From the NCBI RefSeq assembly GCF_002936955.1, contig NZ_MPZM01000012.1, forward strand, positions 1-64,000: a stretch of 64,000 bases of DNA. The letters run 5' to 3'. The notes under the pieces are model-generated. The model saw only the letters and a program-made list of their open reading frames with translations. It did not search any database and was not told the DNA's origin. Source of the DNA: Oceanisphaera arctica. GTDB lineage: Bacteria; Pseudomonadota; Gammaproteobacteria; Enterobacterales; Aeromonadaceae. Positions 56,931 through 64,000 of the stretch are shown here, piece after piece. Position 1 is the first letter of the stretch. The number at the start of each line of letters is the position of its first letter. A program made the position numbers and the translations under genes.

Positions 56931-57773
56931 TCAGGGCTTCTCTGCCAGAGTCTCGAGGGTGAACAGGGCCAGTAGCTCGTCCACTTTCTTGCGATTGTGC
57001 GCATGACGGCTGATGGTGCGCTTGACCGCCACCACATCCAGATCTGCATCGCGATACAATTCACGAGTCAGCGGAATATCATGATTGCTGATCAGCACAG
57101 GCACACCACGGGCTGCGGTTTCCCGCGCCAGTCGAGCCAGAATAGCCTGATCGTCCAGAGTAAAACCGTTGGCGGCATAGGTGGTAAAGCTGGCGGTGGA
57201 CGATAACGGCGCATAAGGTGGGTCACAGTAAAACACCTGATCCGCACTAGCCTGGGCAAACACCTCGGTGTAGCTCTGGCAGACGAAGGTGGCTTTCTGG
57301 GCTTTCTCGGCGAAGAACCACAGTTCCCGCTCGGGAAAATAAGGCTTTTTGTAGGCACCGAACGGTACATTGAAACCGCCTTTCTTGTTGTAGCGGCAGA
57401 GGCCGTTATAACCATGTCGGTTCAGATACAGGAACAGCAGGGCTCGCCGGTAGATATCCCGCTCCTGATTAAAATCGACACGAAAGTCGTAATAGGTGGT
57501 TTTGTCGTTGTTGGCGGCGGTAAACAGAGCGGCTGCATCGCGGATAAAGGCATCCGGCCGGTTTTTGAGCAGCTGATAAAGATGGATCAGATCCGCATTG
57601 ATATCGGCCAGCACATAGGCTTCAAACTCGGAATTAAGAAATACCGAGCCTGCGCCTACAAAGGGTTCCACCAGTACTCGGCCTTCGGGTAGACGTCGAT
57701 TGATGCTGTCTACCAGGCCGTATTTACCGCCGGCCCATTTCAGGAATGCCCGAGTTTTAGTCATTGTCGTCAT
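56931..57773 (-). CDS. dam: DNA adenine methyltransferase Dam
   Basis: Dam methylates adenine in GATC and guides mismatch repair and replication control. The 280 residues show the alpha-group order: SAM-binding FLKWAGGKYGL near the start, FVGAGSVFLN, then the catalytic DPPY (FYCDPPYAPLS) at about 180. The ATG is at 57773, with another in frame at 57764. It lies next to damX, as in enteric bacteria. Confidence 0.97.
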   Translation of the reverse strand: MTTMTKTRAFLKWAGGKYGLVDSINRRLPEGRVLVEPFVGAGSVFLNSEFEAYVLADINADLIHLYQLLKNRPDAFIRDAAALFTAANNDKTTYYDFRVDFNQERDIYRRALLFLYLNRHGYNGLCRYNKKGGFNVPFGAYKKPYFPERELWFFAEKAQKATFVCQSYTEVFAQASADQVFYCDPPYAPLSSTASFTTYAANGFTLDDQAILARLARETAARGVPVLISNHDIPLTRELYRDADLDVVAVKRTISRHAHNRKKVDELLALFTLETLAEKP

Positions 57774-57825
57774 CAAAGCCTAACCGGTGAGGGGCGCGCA
57801 TTGTAACCGCAAGCCAACCTCATGA

Positions 57826-59160
57826 CTATGGTTTGACTTCTTTTTGCACCTGAGCAAAGGGTTTGGGCCAGGGCTTGGCCGCCTGCAGATCGGTTGACAG
57901 CACGCCGATGGCCCGTCGTGCCTGCTGAGGCGAGTCGAAATCGCCAAACACCAGTACAAACCAGGGTTGTCCGTTGATGATGCGTGGATAGACCCAGGCC
58001 GGCGTCAGGGTATGACGGAATGCCAGCTTCTCCAACCCGGCCCGGTCACGCCCGGCCATCAGCTGCAGGGTATAGCGTCCGCCCGGCTTTTGCATCAGCG
58101 CCGACAGCTGGCTCAGCCCCTCGGTTTTGGCCGGTTCCCGTGTTGCCGATGTAGCCGGTTTTGCCGATGGCTCAGTACCTGCCTTGCGCTGCATCAGCTT
58201 GCTGACCACCTGATCTTCGATCACCACACGTTCTTTGTCGCTGTCGTCCGGAGACTCCGCAACGCGGGTATTGATGGCCGGTGTCTCGGGCAATGATTCG
58301 GCCGGCCATTCCCGCACCTGACTATCGCCCGATGGCGTTAACGCCTCGGCATAGGGTACGGGAGCCGGTAACGACAACTCTCTTTTCTGCCCGAAGGGCT
58401 GGGCCAGTTCGGAGGCCGGCTTCTCGGAGCTACTCAGCAGGAGGACGATAATAATCAACAGCACCACCACGATCAGGGCGGTGAGCAGCATTTTGACTGA
58501 CTTCTGCTCCAGCAACTGGAGATAACCTTGTGTTTTCATCTGCGGCTCCATCGTGTCAATCACATCGTCGGGATACTGAATCTCATGCGATGTGGCGGGG
58601 GGGGACTGATATCCTGGCGCTTGCCATAAATCCTTCTTCTCCGCCTCTGTCAACGACGGCACATCCACTTTAAACACCTGAGATCTCATCTCATCATCGA
58701 GCTGCTGACGAAGCTGTCTGGCCCAGTCAGCCGAACCCAGCAACACCATGAAGGGCCTAACCGAAGCAGATAACGCCAGATACAGCTGCACCAGCTCCTG
58801 CAGCAAAATGTCGGTCAGCCATTCGGCATTATCCACTACCAGCAATCGCTTGTGCTGATTGGTCGGCAGCAGCCTGGTCATCGTATCGGGTAGTGAATCG
58901 TCGGCATCGAATACCGCTCCCGGAAACCAGCTGCCAAGCAATACATCGCGAAAACGGGCATGACTGTCGAGCGCTTTCGCATCAAGCTGCGTGGGCAACA
59001 TCAAGGTCGTTTCTTCGATCAACCTATCGACCAGATGAGACTTGCCGGCGCCTTGTGGGCCGGTGAGCAGAATAAAATCGGTATCGAGGCGGGAAAGGTG
59101 CAGCAGCCGCGCCAGCAACTGCTGCTGAGAGGAAAAGAGAAGATTAACCGGGTCGGTCAC
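57826..59160 (-). CDS. damX: Cell division protein DamX (AAA ATPase-like and SPOR domain)
   Basis: DamX localises to the septum through its SPOR domain. The N-terminal AAA-type part has Walker A ([15 protein letters not shown]) and a Walker B-like [12 protein letters not shown] membrane helix follows at about 225-245 ([20 protein letters not shown]), then a Pro/Ser/Glu linker and a C-terminal SPOR domain (about 365-435; [39 protein letters not shown]). It overlaps aroB by 4 bp. Confidence 0.93.
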   Translation of the reverse strand: MTDPVNLLFSSQQQLLARLLHLSRLDTDFILLTGPQGAGKSHLVDRLIEETTLMLPTQLDAKALDSHARFRDVLLGSWFPGAVFDADDSLPDTMTRLLPTNQHKRLLVVDNAEWLTDILLQELVQLYLALSASVRPFMVLLGSADWARQLRQQLDDEMRSQVFKVDVPSLTEAEKKDLWQAPGYQSPPATSHEIQYPDDVIDTMEPQMKTQGYLQLLEQKSVKMLLTALIVVVLLIIIVLLLSSSEKPASELAQPFGQKRELSLPAPVPYAEALTPSGDSQVREWPAESLPETPAINTRVAESPDDSDKERVVIEDQVVSKLMQRKAGTEPSAKPATSATREPAKTEGLSQLSALMQKPGGRYTLQLMAGRDRAGLEKLAFRHTLTPAWVYPRIINGQPWFVLVFGDFDSPQQARRAIGVLSTDLQAAKPWPKPFAQVQKEVKP

Positions 59161-60236
59161 GGCTTCCGTTCCGACACCACCTGAGCCAGCTGCTGCTCGG
59201 TGACATCGTCTACTACCTGGGCCCGGCCTATACCCACCGGCAGCACCAGCCGCAACTTGCCGGCCAGCACCTTCTTGTCACGCAGCATATGCGGTAGATA
59301 ATGGTCGAGTTTCATCTCGCCGGGCCCCAGCACCGGCAGATGCGCCTTGATCAACAGGGCTTCTACCCGCGATACCTCGGCTACACTCATTTCACCGCGC
59401 AGGCGAGCGGTATGGCAGGCCTGCATGGTCCCGGCGGCCACCGCCTCGCCATGCAGCCAGTTACCGTAGCCCATTTCTGCTTCGATGGCATGACCGAAGG
59501 TATGGCCCAGGTTGAGCAAGGCGCGCACTCCGTGCTCCCGCTCATCGCTGGCCACCATTTCCGCCTTGATTTCACAACAGCGACGAATGGCATAGCCCAG
59601 CGCGTCGGCCTCCAGCCGTTGCAGCCGCTGCAGGTTCTGCTCCAGCCAGCTGAAGAAGTTGGCGTCCCAGATGATACCGTACTTGATCACCTCGGCCAGG
59701 CCGGCAGCAAATTCCCGCTCTGGCAGCGTTTGCAGACAGAGGGTATCGATCAACACCAGCTGGGGCTGATAGAAGGCACCGATCATGTTCTTGCCGAGAG
59801 GATGGTTGACCGCGGTTTTACCGCCGACGGAAGAGTCAACCTGTGCCAGAAGGGTGGTCGGAACCTGAATAAAGGGGACTCCACGCTGATAACAGGCGGC
59901 CGCAAAGCCGGTCAGGTCACCAATCACGCCACCACCGAGGGCGACCAGGGTGGTGTCCCGACCGTGATTGCCGGCCAGCAGCGACCCCATCACCTGATTA
60001 AAGGTGTCCAGGGTCTTGAACTGCTCGCCATCGGGCAACACCAGTGATTCGACCTGCAGCGGTGCCAGCGCCGCCAACAGGGTATCGAGATACAGGGGCG
60101 CAACCACCTCGTTGGTGACGACCAGTACCTTGTTGCCCTTGACCATGTCCCGCAGCAGCGAGCCCTGTGACAGACTCCCTTCGGCAATAATAATGGGGTA
60201 GCTGCGCTCACCCAGATTAACGGTTAACCTTTCCAT
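59157..60236 (-). CDS. aroB: 3-dehydroquinate synthase
   Basis: AroB makes 3-dehydroquinate from DAHP in the shikimate pathway. The 359 residues contain the NAD/Zn-binding stretches [53 protein letters not shown] and [28 protein letters not shown]. It lies 14 bp after aroK. Confidence 0.98.
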   Translation of the reverse strand: MERLTVNLGERSYPIIIAEGSLSQGSLLRDMVKGNKVLVVTNEVVAPLYLDTLLAALAPLQVESLVLPDGEQFKTLDTFNQVMGSLLAGNHGRDTTLVALGGGVIGDLTGFAAACYQRGVPFIQVPTTLLAQVDSSVGGKTAVNHPLGKNMIGAFYQPQLVLIDTLCLQTLPEREFAAGLAEVIKYGIIWDANFFSWLEQNLQRLQRLEADALGYAIRRCCEIKAEMVASDEREHGVRALLNLGHTFGHAIEAEMGYGNWLHGEAVAAGTMQACHTARLRGEMSVAEVSRVEALLIKAHLPVLGPGEMKLDHYLPHMLRDKKVLAGKLRLVLPVGIGRAQVVDDVTEQQLAQVVSERKP

Positions 60237-60250
60237 GGAGCTCCTGTCCG

Positions 60251-60769
60251 TTACAGGCCGATCAGTTCGGCTATCTGATTCGCTACCAGTTTGGCGCCCT
60301 GCTCGTCGGTGCGCACCACATAGTCGGCAATTTCCAGATACAAGGCGTTACGCTCGGCAGCCAGTCGCTCCAGCACTTCCTGCGGCGGCTCTTCGGTTTG
60401 CAGCAGCGGACGACGCTTGTCTTTCTGTACCCGGGCCAGTTGCTTCTCTACCGGCGTTTCCAGATACACGACGATGCCACGGGCCGACAGCCGATTACGG
60501 CTTTCTTTGCTCTTGATGGAACCACCGCCGGTGGCCAGCACTATGCCCTGCAGTTCGCTCAGATCGTTGATCACCTTTTCTTCGCGTTGGCGGAAGCCTT
60601 CTTCGCCTTCGACATCAAACACCCAGCTGATATCGGCACCGGTGCGATGCTCGATTTCATGATCGGAGTCATAAAACTCCATATGCAGTTGCTGCGCCAG
60701 GTATTTACCAATGGTGCTCTTGCCCGCACCCATAGGCCCTACAAGGAAGATATTGCGTTTCTCAGCCAT
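60251..60769 (-). CDS. aroK: Shikimate kinase I
   Basis: AroK phosphorylates shikimate. The start [21 protein letters not shown] is identical to enteric AroK and carries the P-loop. [34 protein letters not shown] and RRPLLQ are the other family motifs. 172 residues. Confidence 0.98.
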   Translation of the reverse strand: MAEKRNIFLVGPMGAGKSTIGKYLAQQLHMEFYDSDHEIEHRTGADISWVFDVEGEEGFRQREEKVINDLSELQGIVLATGGGSIKSKESRNRLSARGIVVYLETPVEKQLARVQKDKRRPLLQTEEPPQEVLERLAAERNALYLEIADYVVRTDEQGAKLVANQIAELIGL

Positions 60770-61023
60770 GTTATTCGAAATTCTCACAAACAAATGCACC
60801 TCACGAACACCGCGAGGTAGAGGATGAACCCTTTACTTTCTGAAATTGGACGCCGGATTATCGCAACTGCGCCGGTCGCTGGCAAGGGTAACACCCGCCA
60901 TGGAGCCAAAGTAGCCCGGAGCAAGGCACTGCCTCGCCATCTTGCTCTTGCGCCCATATTCCCGTTTTGGGTCTGTTTGGTGACGGCTTTGCCCCTGCTG
61001 GCAGGGGCAAAGCGTCCTGGAGT
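60770..61023. other. Gap between pilQ and aroK with a strong hairpin
   Basis: No gene is seen in these 254 bp. CTTTGCCCCTG, loop CTGG, CAGGGGCAAAG (60987-61012) forms an 11-bp hairpin just downstream of the pilQ stop. No T-run follows on the minus strand, so it may weaken rather than stop transcription between pilQ and aroK. Confidence 0.6.
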
Positions 61024-63048
61024 TCAAATACTGTCGTGCACAATACGGGGGGTGACGAAGATAATCAACTCGCGTTTCTTATTGCTGTCACTCGTGGTTT
61101 TAAACAGCCGGCCCACTACAGGGATATCGCCCAGCAGGGGCACCTTGGCGACACTGCGCAGGATATTCTGCTGAAATATACCCCCCAACACAAGGGTTTC
61201 ACCATCGTTGACCAGCACCTGGGTGGTGATTGACTGGGTGTTGATCGCCACCGCTTCCCCCCCCGTCGCCTGAGGTATGCGCTCGCCAATAGAGTCCTGA
61301 GTAATGGTCAAATCCAGCACTACCCTGTTATCTGGGGTGATTTGCGGCGTGACCTTGAGGCTGAGCACCGCATCCTGAAATTCGACCTGAGTGCCACCAT
61401 CACTGGCGGAGGAAAACGGCACCTGGGTGCCCTGCTCTATCAACGCCGGCTTCTGGTTGGAGGTGGTCACCCTGGGGCTTGCGATAATCTCGGCTCGGTT
61501 TTCCCGCTCCAGCGCCGACAACTCCAGATCGAGCAGGCGACCGCCACCGAGCTTGGCTACCTGAAAGGCGATGTTACCTGCCGCCCCCGCCGCCGGTAGA
61601 TTGACGTTCAGAGAATTATCATTTACACCGGCACGAATGCCTTCCAGGGTGCCGCTCACCGACTGCTGGTTGCTGCCGGAACTGCTGTCGTTACTATAAC
61701 CCCAGCGCACCCCGAAGGCCTCTTCGAAGCCGTCATCGATGGTCACCATGCGCGCTTCGATCACCACCTGCTTGATGGGAATATCGAGCAGAGACAGCAT
61801 TCGTTTGATGTTATCGATACTTTGCTGGGTATCCTTTATAACCAGCATGTTGGTTCTGTCATCCACAGCAATGGCGCCCCGTTCCGTCAGTAAACCGGTA
61901 CTTTCATTGGTCAGCAGCGCCACCACATCCACCGCCTTGGCATAATTCACCTGCAAAAACTCGGTGACCAGCGGCGCCAGCACTTCCGTGGCCTGACGAT
62001 TTTCCAGCAGCTGCTGCTCTTGCTGAGACAACTCCGCCGCCGGTGCTATCAATAAAATATTACCGTCCAGCCGCTTATCAAGCCCCCGCACCTGCAGTAT
62101 GGTGTCCAGCGCCTGTTCCCAGGGTACGCCATCGAGGCGCAGGGTGAGGTTGCCCTGTACCGAGTCGGTGGTGACCAGGTTGAAATTATTGAAATCGGCG
62201 ATCAGCTGCAACACGGTACGCACCGGAATATCTTGAAAATTCATCGAGATCGGCTTGCCGGTGTATTGTCGGCGTGTTTTCGCCGACGCATTCGCCGCCA
62301 CCGGTTTGGCCAGCTCCAGCACAAACAAGCGCGCAGATTGATCGTAGTGATAATCGAAAGTCCCACTGGTGTCGACCATCAGCAGCACATCGCCGCCCTC
62401 CCGACGGCTGCTGACACGGTTGACCAGGGTGCCAAAATCGTTGACATCCAGCACCTGCAGCAGCGCATCGTCGATATGGGTATTGTGAAACTTGGCGGTC
62501 AACCGGTTACCCTTGACCTGCATGTCGACTGCGGCGGTAGACTTGTCCAGCTGCACCAGCACCTGGCCCTGCCCATCGCGACCACGGCGAAAATCGATGC
62601 CGGTGATGGCATTGATCGCCCCCGGCGGCAGTACGGCTCCCTGACCATCCACACCGCTGACGCCCTCTCCCAGCAACAGCATCAGGCGATTGCCCTTGCG
62701 CTGTAACCGGTACGCCTGCATGGAGTCCATCATCAAGGCCACTTCCAGATTGGTGCCGACCCGACGTACATCCACGGAGCTTACGCCCTGTCGTTCGATG
62801 GGAAGCTGATTTTCCGGTAATGCGGAGAAACCATCCGGGATTTGCAGCACCAGCCGATCCGGATTTTGGCGAACAACATCAGTTACCAGCAACGGGGGGG
62901 CGTCAAACTCCAGCTCCAGCATCAACTGTTCTCCTGCCAACGGATTCACCCGCAGGTTTTCCAGGCTAACGGCGGCCAGTAGCTGACCAAGCGGAGCCAT
63001 GCTGAGTGCCAGGCCGCACATCAGCTTTATCACCATATTTCTTGTCAT
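61024..63048 (-). CDS. pilQ: Type IV pilus secretin PilQ
   Basis: PilQ forms the outer-membrane channel of the type IV pilus. The ATG at 63048 follows GGAG and starts a signal peptide (MVIKLMCGLALSMAPLGQLLAA). AMIN domains come first, then a secretin N-domain (YTGKPISMNFQDIPVRTVLQLIADFNNFNLV), N1-type domains and the C-terminal secretin domain (about 500-670; VPLLGDIPVVGRLFKT, ending ELIIFVTPRIV). About 674 residues. Confidence 0.96.
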   Translation of the reverse strand: MTRNMVIKLMCGLALSMAPLGQLLAAVSLENLRVNPLAGEQLMLELEFDAPPLLVTDVVRQNPDRLVLQIPDGFSALPENQLPIERQGVSSVDVRRVGTNLEVALMMDSMQAYRLQRKGNRLMLLLGEGVSGVDGQGAVLPPGAINAITGIDFRRGRDGQGQVLVQLDKSTAAVDMQVKGNRLTAKFHNTHIDDALLQVLDVNDFGTLVNRVSSRREGGDVLLMVDTSGTFDYHYDQSARLFVLELAKPVAANASAKTRRQYTGKPISMNFQDIPVRTVLQLIADFNNFNLVTTDSVQGNLTLRLDGVPWEQALDTILQVRGLDKRLDGNILLIAPAAELSQQEQQLLENRQATEVLAPLVTEFLQVNYAKAVDVVALLTNESTGLLTERGAIAVDDRTNMLVIKDTQQSIDNIKRMLSLLDIPIKQVVIEARMVTIDDGFEEAFGVRWGYSNDSSSGSNQQSVSGTLEGIRAGVNDNSLNVNLPAAGAAGNIAFQVAKLGGGRLLDLELSALERENRAEIIASPRVTTSNQKPALIEQGTQVPFSSASDGGTQVEFQDAVLSLKVTPQITPDNRVVLDLTITQDSIGERIPQATGGEAVAINTQSITTQVLVNDGETLVLGGIFQQNILRSVAKVPLLGDIPVVGRLFKTTSDSNKKRELIIFVTPRIVHDSI

Positions 63049-63071
63049 AGCGCACTCCATGCCTATTGTTT

Positions 63072-63587
63072 TTATTTTGTTTCGGATAACACCAGTTGGG
63101 TTTCCCGGGTTTCCCAACAGCCTCTGCCATCGGGAATATGTTCTTTCAGAATCACTTCGTTGCCGGTGATCCTCACCACCTCTCCGTGATTAAGCCCCAT
63201 GCGCTGTCCCATCCCCACCTGATGCGTCACCCCGTCCTGGGTACGGATCAGTGCCGATAGTCCCCGCTTGTCACCCAGGGTACCGCGCAGTGACAGATTA
63301 TCGAGTGAATAACGTTCAAGAGACTCCGCCGGCCGTTCCTTGTTCGGCAGCTCACAGTCTGCCGCCGAACTGCCCGGCTTCCTGGTATTTTCCGGTTGAG
63401 GATGTACGAAGGGGCTACGCTTCGAGTCCGGCTGATAGTCATCCGGCACAAACGCCTTGGCCGTGGGCGGTGGTTCAGGCGGCGCGACAGGACGAGCTTT
63501 CACTTCAGCCACATAATGGCTCAGATCCTCGCCATCGGTACACGCAGTCAACAGCAGCAGCCCTGTCAACAGGCACAAAGCTCTCAT
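63072..63587 (-). CDS. pilP: Type IV pilus lipoprotein PilP
   Basis: PilP links the inner-membrane PilNO complex to the PilQ secretin. A lipoprotein signal (LLTGLLLLTAC) is followed by a Pro-rich linker and the conserved beta-domain (YSLDNLSLRGTLGDKRGLSALIRTQDGVTHQVGMGQRMGLNHGEV). The start overlaps the pilO end by 4 bp and 23 bp separate its stop from pilQ. Confidence 0.95.
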   Translation of the reverse strand: MRALCLLTGLLLLTACTDGEDLSHYVAEVKARPVAPPEPPPTAKAFVPDDYQPDSKRSPFVHPQPENTRKPGSSAADCELPNKERPAESLERYSLDNLSLRGTLGDKRGLSALIRTQDGVTHQVGMGQRMGLNHGEVVRITGNEVILKEHIPDGRGCWETRETQLVLSETK

Positions 63588-64000
63588 TTTGCCTCCTGCT
63601 CGTTATATTTGTAGGTCTTGGCCAGCATGGACATGTTCAGCTGAGCACCTCCGGCCTGGGACAGGCTGAAGTTGTCGATGATCACGATTCGCGGCAAGGC
63701 CGCCACATCGGCCACAAAGTGCCCAAGCTGATGATAATCGCCGCTGACGATGATGCGCATCGGCAGTTCGGTGGAAAACTCGCTCGGCCTTTCCGCCTCC
63801 CAGTTGATACGCTCCAGACGCAGACCTGTGTCGGTTGCCATAAAGCTGATGTCGTCGAGCAGCCCGGCGATTTCCAGCGTGTTGGGCAGTTTGCGCAACT
63901 GGGCATTCAACTCCGCCTGCAGCTCCGCCAGTTGAAGCTTGGAGCCGGGTAACCCGCCCGCGTGTCGCGCCTTCTCCTCGAAGGTGGTTTTCAGTTGTTC
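63584..64000 (-). CDS. pilO: Type IV pilus assembly protein PilO, partial
   Basis: The gene is cut by the right edge of the window; 138 C-terminal codons are present. PilO pairs with PilN in the inner membrane and aligns the pilus platform with PilP/PilQ. The visible part has the coiled-coil end (FEEKARHAGGL, KLQLAELQAELNAQLRKLP) and the C-terminal domain with TDTGLRLERINWE, VSGDYHQLGHFVADVAALPRIVII. pilN and pilM are expected to lie beyond 64000. Confidence 0.95.
   Translation of the reverse strand, partial: EQLKTTFEEKARHAGGLPGSKLQLAELQAELNAQLRKLPNTLEIAGLLDDISFMATDTGLRLERINWEAERPSEFSTELPMRIIVSGDYHQLGHFVADVAALPRIVIIDNFSLSQAGGAQLNMSMLAKTYKYNEQEAK

Overview
The window is high-GC gammaproteobacterial chromosomal DNA. 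The block pilO-pilP-pilQ-aroK-aroB-damX-dam-rpe-gph-trpS (about 54.3-64.0 kb) is the classic gammaproteobacterial type IV pilus/shikimate/Dam neighbourhood. With the homogentisate pathway, PutP and a paired bacterioferritin locus it suggests a marine or brackish member of the Aeromonadales (Oceanimonas/Zobellella-like). That placement is inferred from gene order and protein character, not from a database search.

Region 1 (about 149-40122) is an almost complete peritrichous-type (FlhDC-type) flagellar locus in one piece. Reading on the minus strand from flhD: flhD, flhC, motA, motB, cheA, cheY, a relic of cheZ, flhB, flhA, flhE. A second minus-strand block runs PilZ/HD-GYP protein, fliD, fliS, fliT, a FliK-like protein and a FlhB C-terminal-like protein. 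fliC faces away from these. fliE (minus) diverges from fliFGHIJK-fliLMNOPQR (plus). flgBCDEFGHIJKL (minus) diverges from flgA-flgM-flgN (plus). Six near-consensus sigma-28 promoters, all with an 11-bp spacer, precede motA, fliD, the PilZ/HD-GYP gene, fliC, flgK and flgM. A shared motif, likely an FlhDC box, lies in both divergent gaps (fliE/fliF and flgB/flgA). A perfect FNR-type box lies upstream of flhDC. Chemotaxis is stripped to cheA and cheY: no cheW, receptor, cheR or cheB, and only 32 codons resembling the start of cheZ. fliA is not in the window.

Region 2 (40.1-48.3 kb) is mixed housekeeping and accessory DNA: an AraC-type regulator and the proline symporter putP with a 13-bp direct repeat at 21-bp phase between them; a HerA-like ATPase gene (yjgR) with a frameshift at a C7 tract; two bacterioferritin subunits with complementary defects (one lacks the heme ligand, the other the ferroxidase ligands); an orphan lipoprotein; a SpoIIAA-like protein; and a DUF2939-like protein.

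Region 3 (48.4-53.2 kb) is an operon for the lower tyrosine/homogentisate pathway: hmgA, fahA, maiA and acetoacetyl-CoA synthetase, which takes homogentisate to fumarate and acetoacetyl-CoA.

Region 4 (53.2-64.0 kb, mostly minus strand) has a secreted His/Tyr/Arg-rich protein, a small helical protein, an 11-bp-phased AT-rich repeat array, and then the trpS-to-pilO block, which runs off the right edge inside pilO. No rRNA, tRNA, CRISPR, insertion sequence or prophage was recognised. Tandem heptamer arrays sit in three gaps between converging genes.
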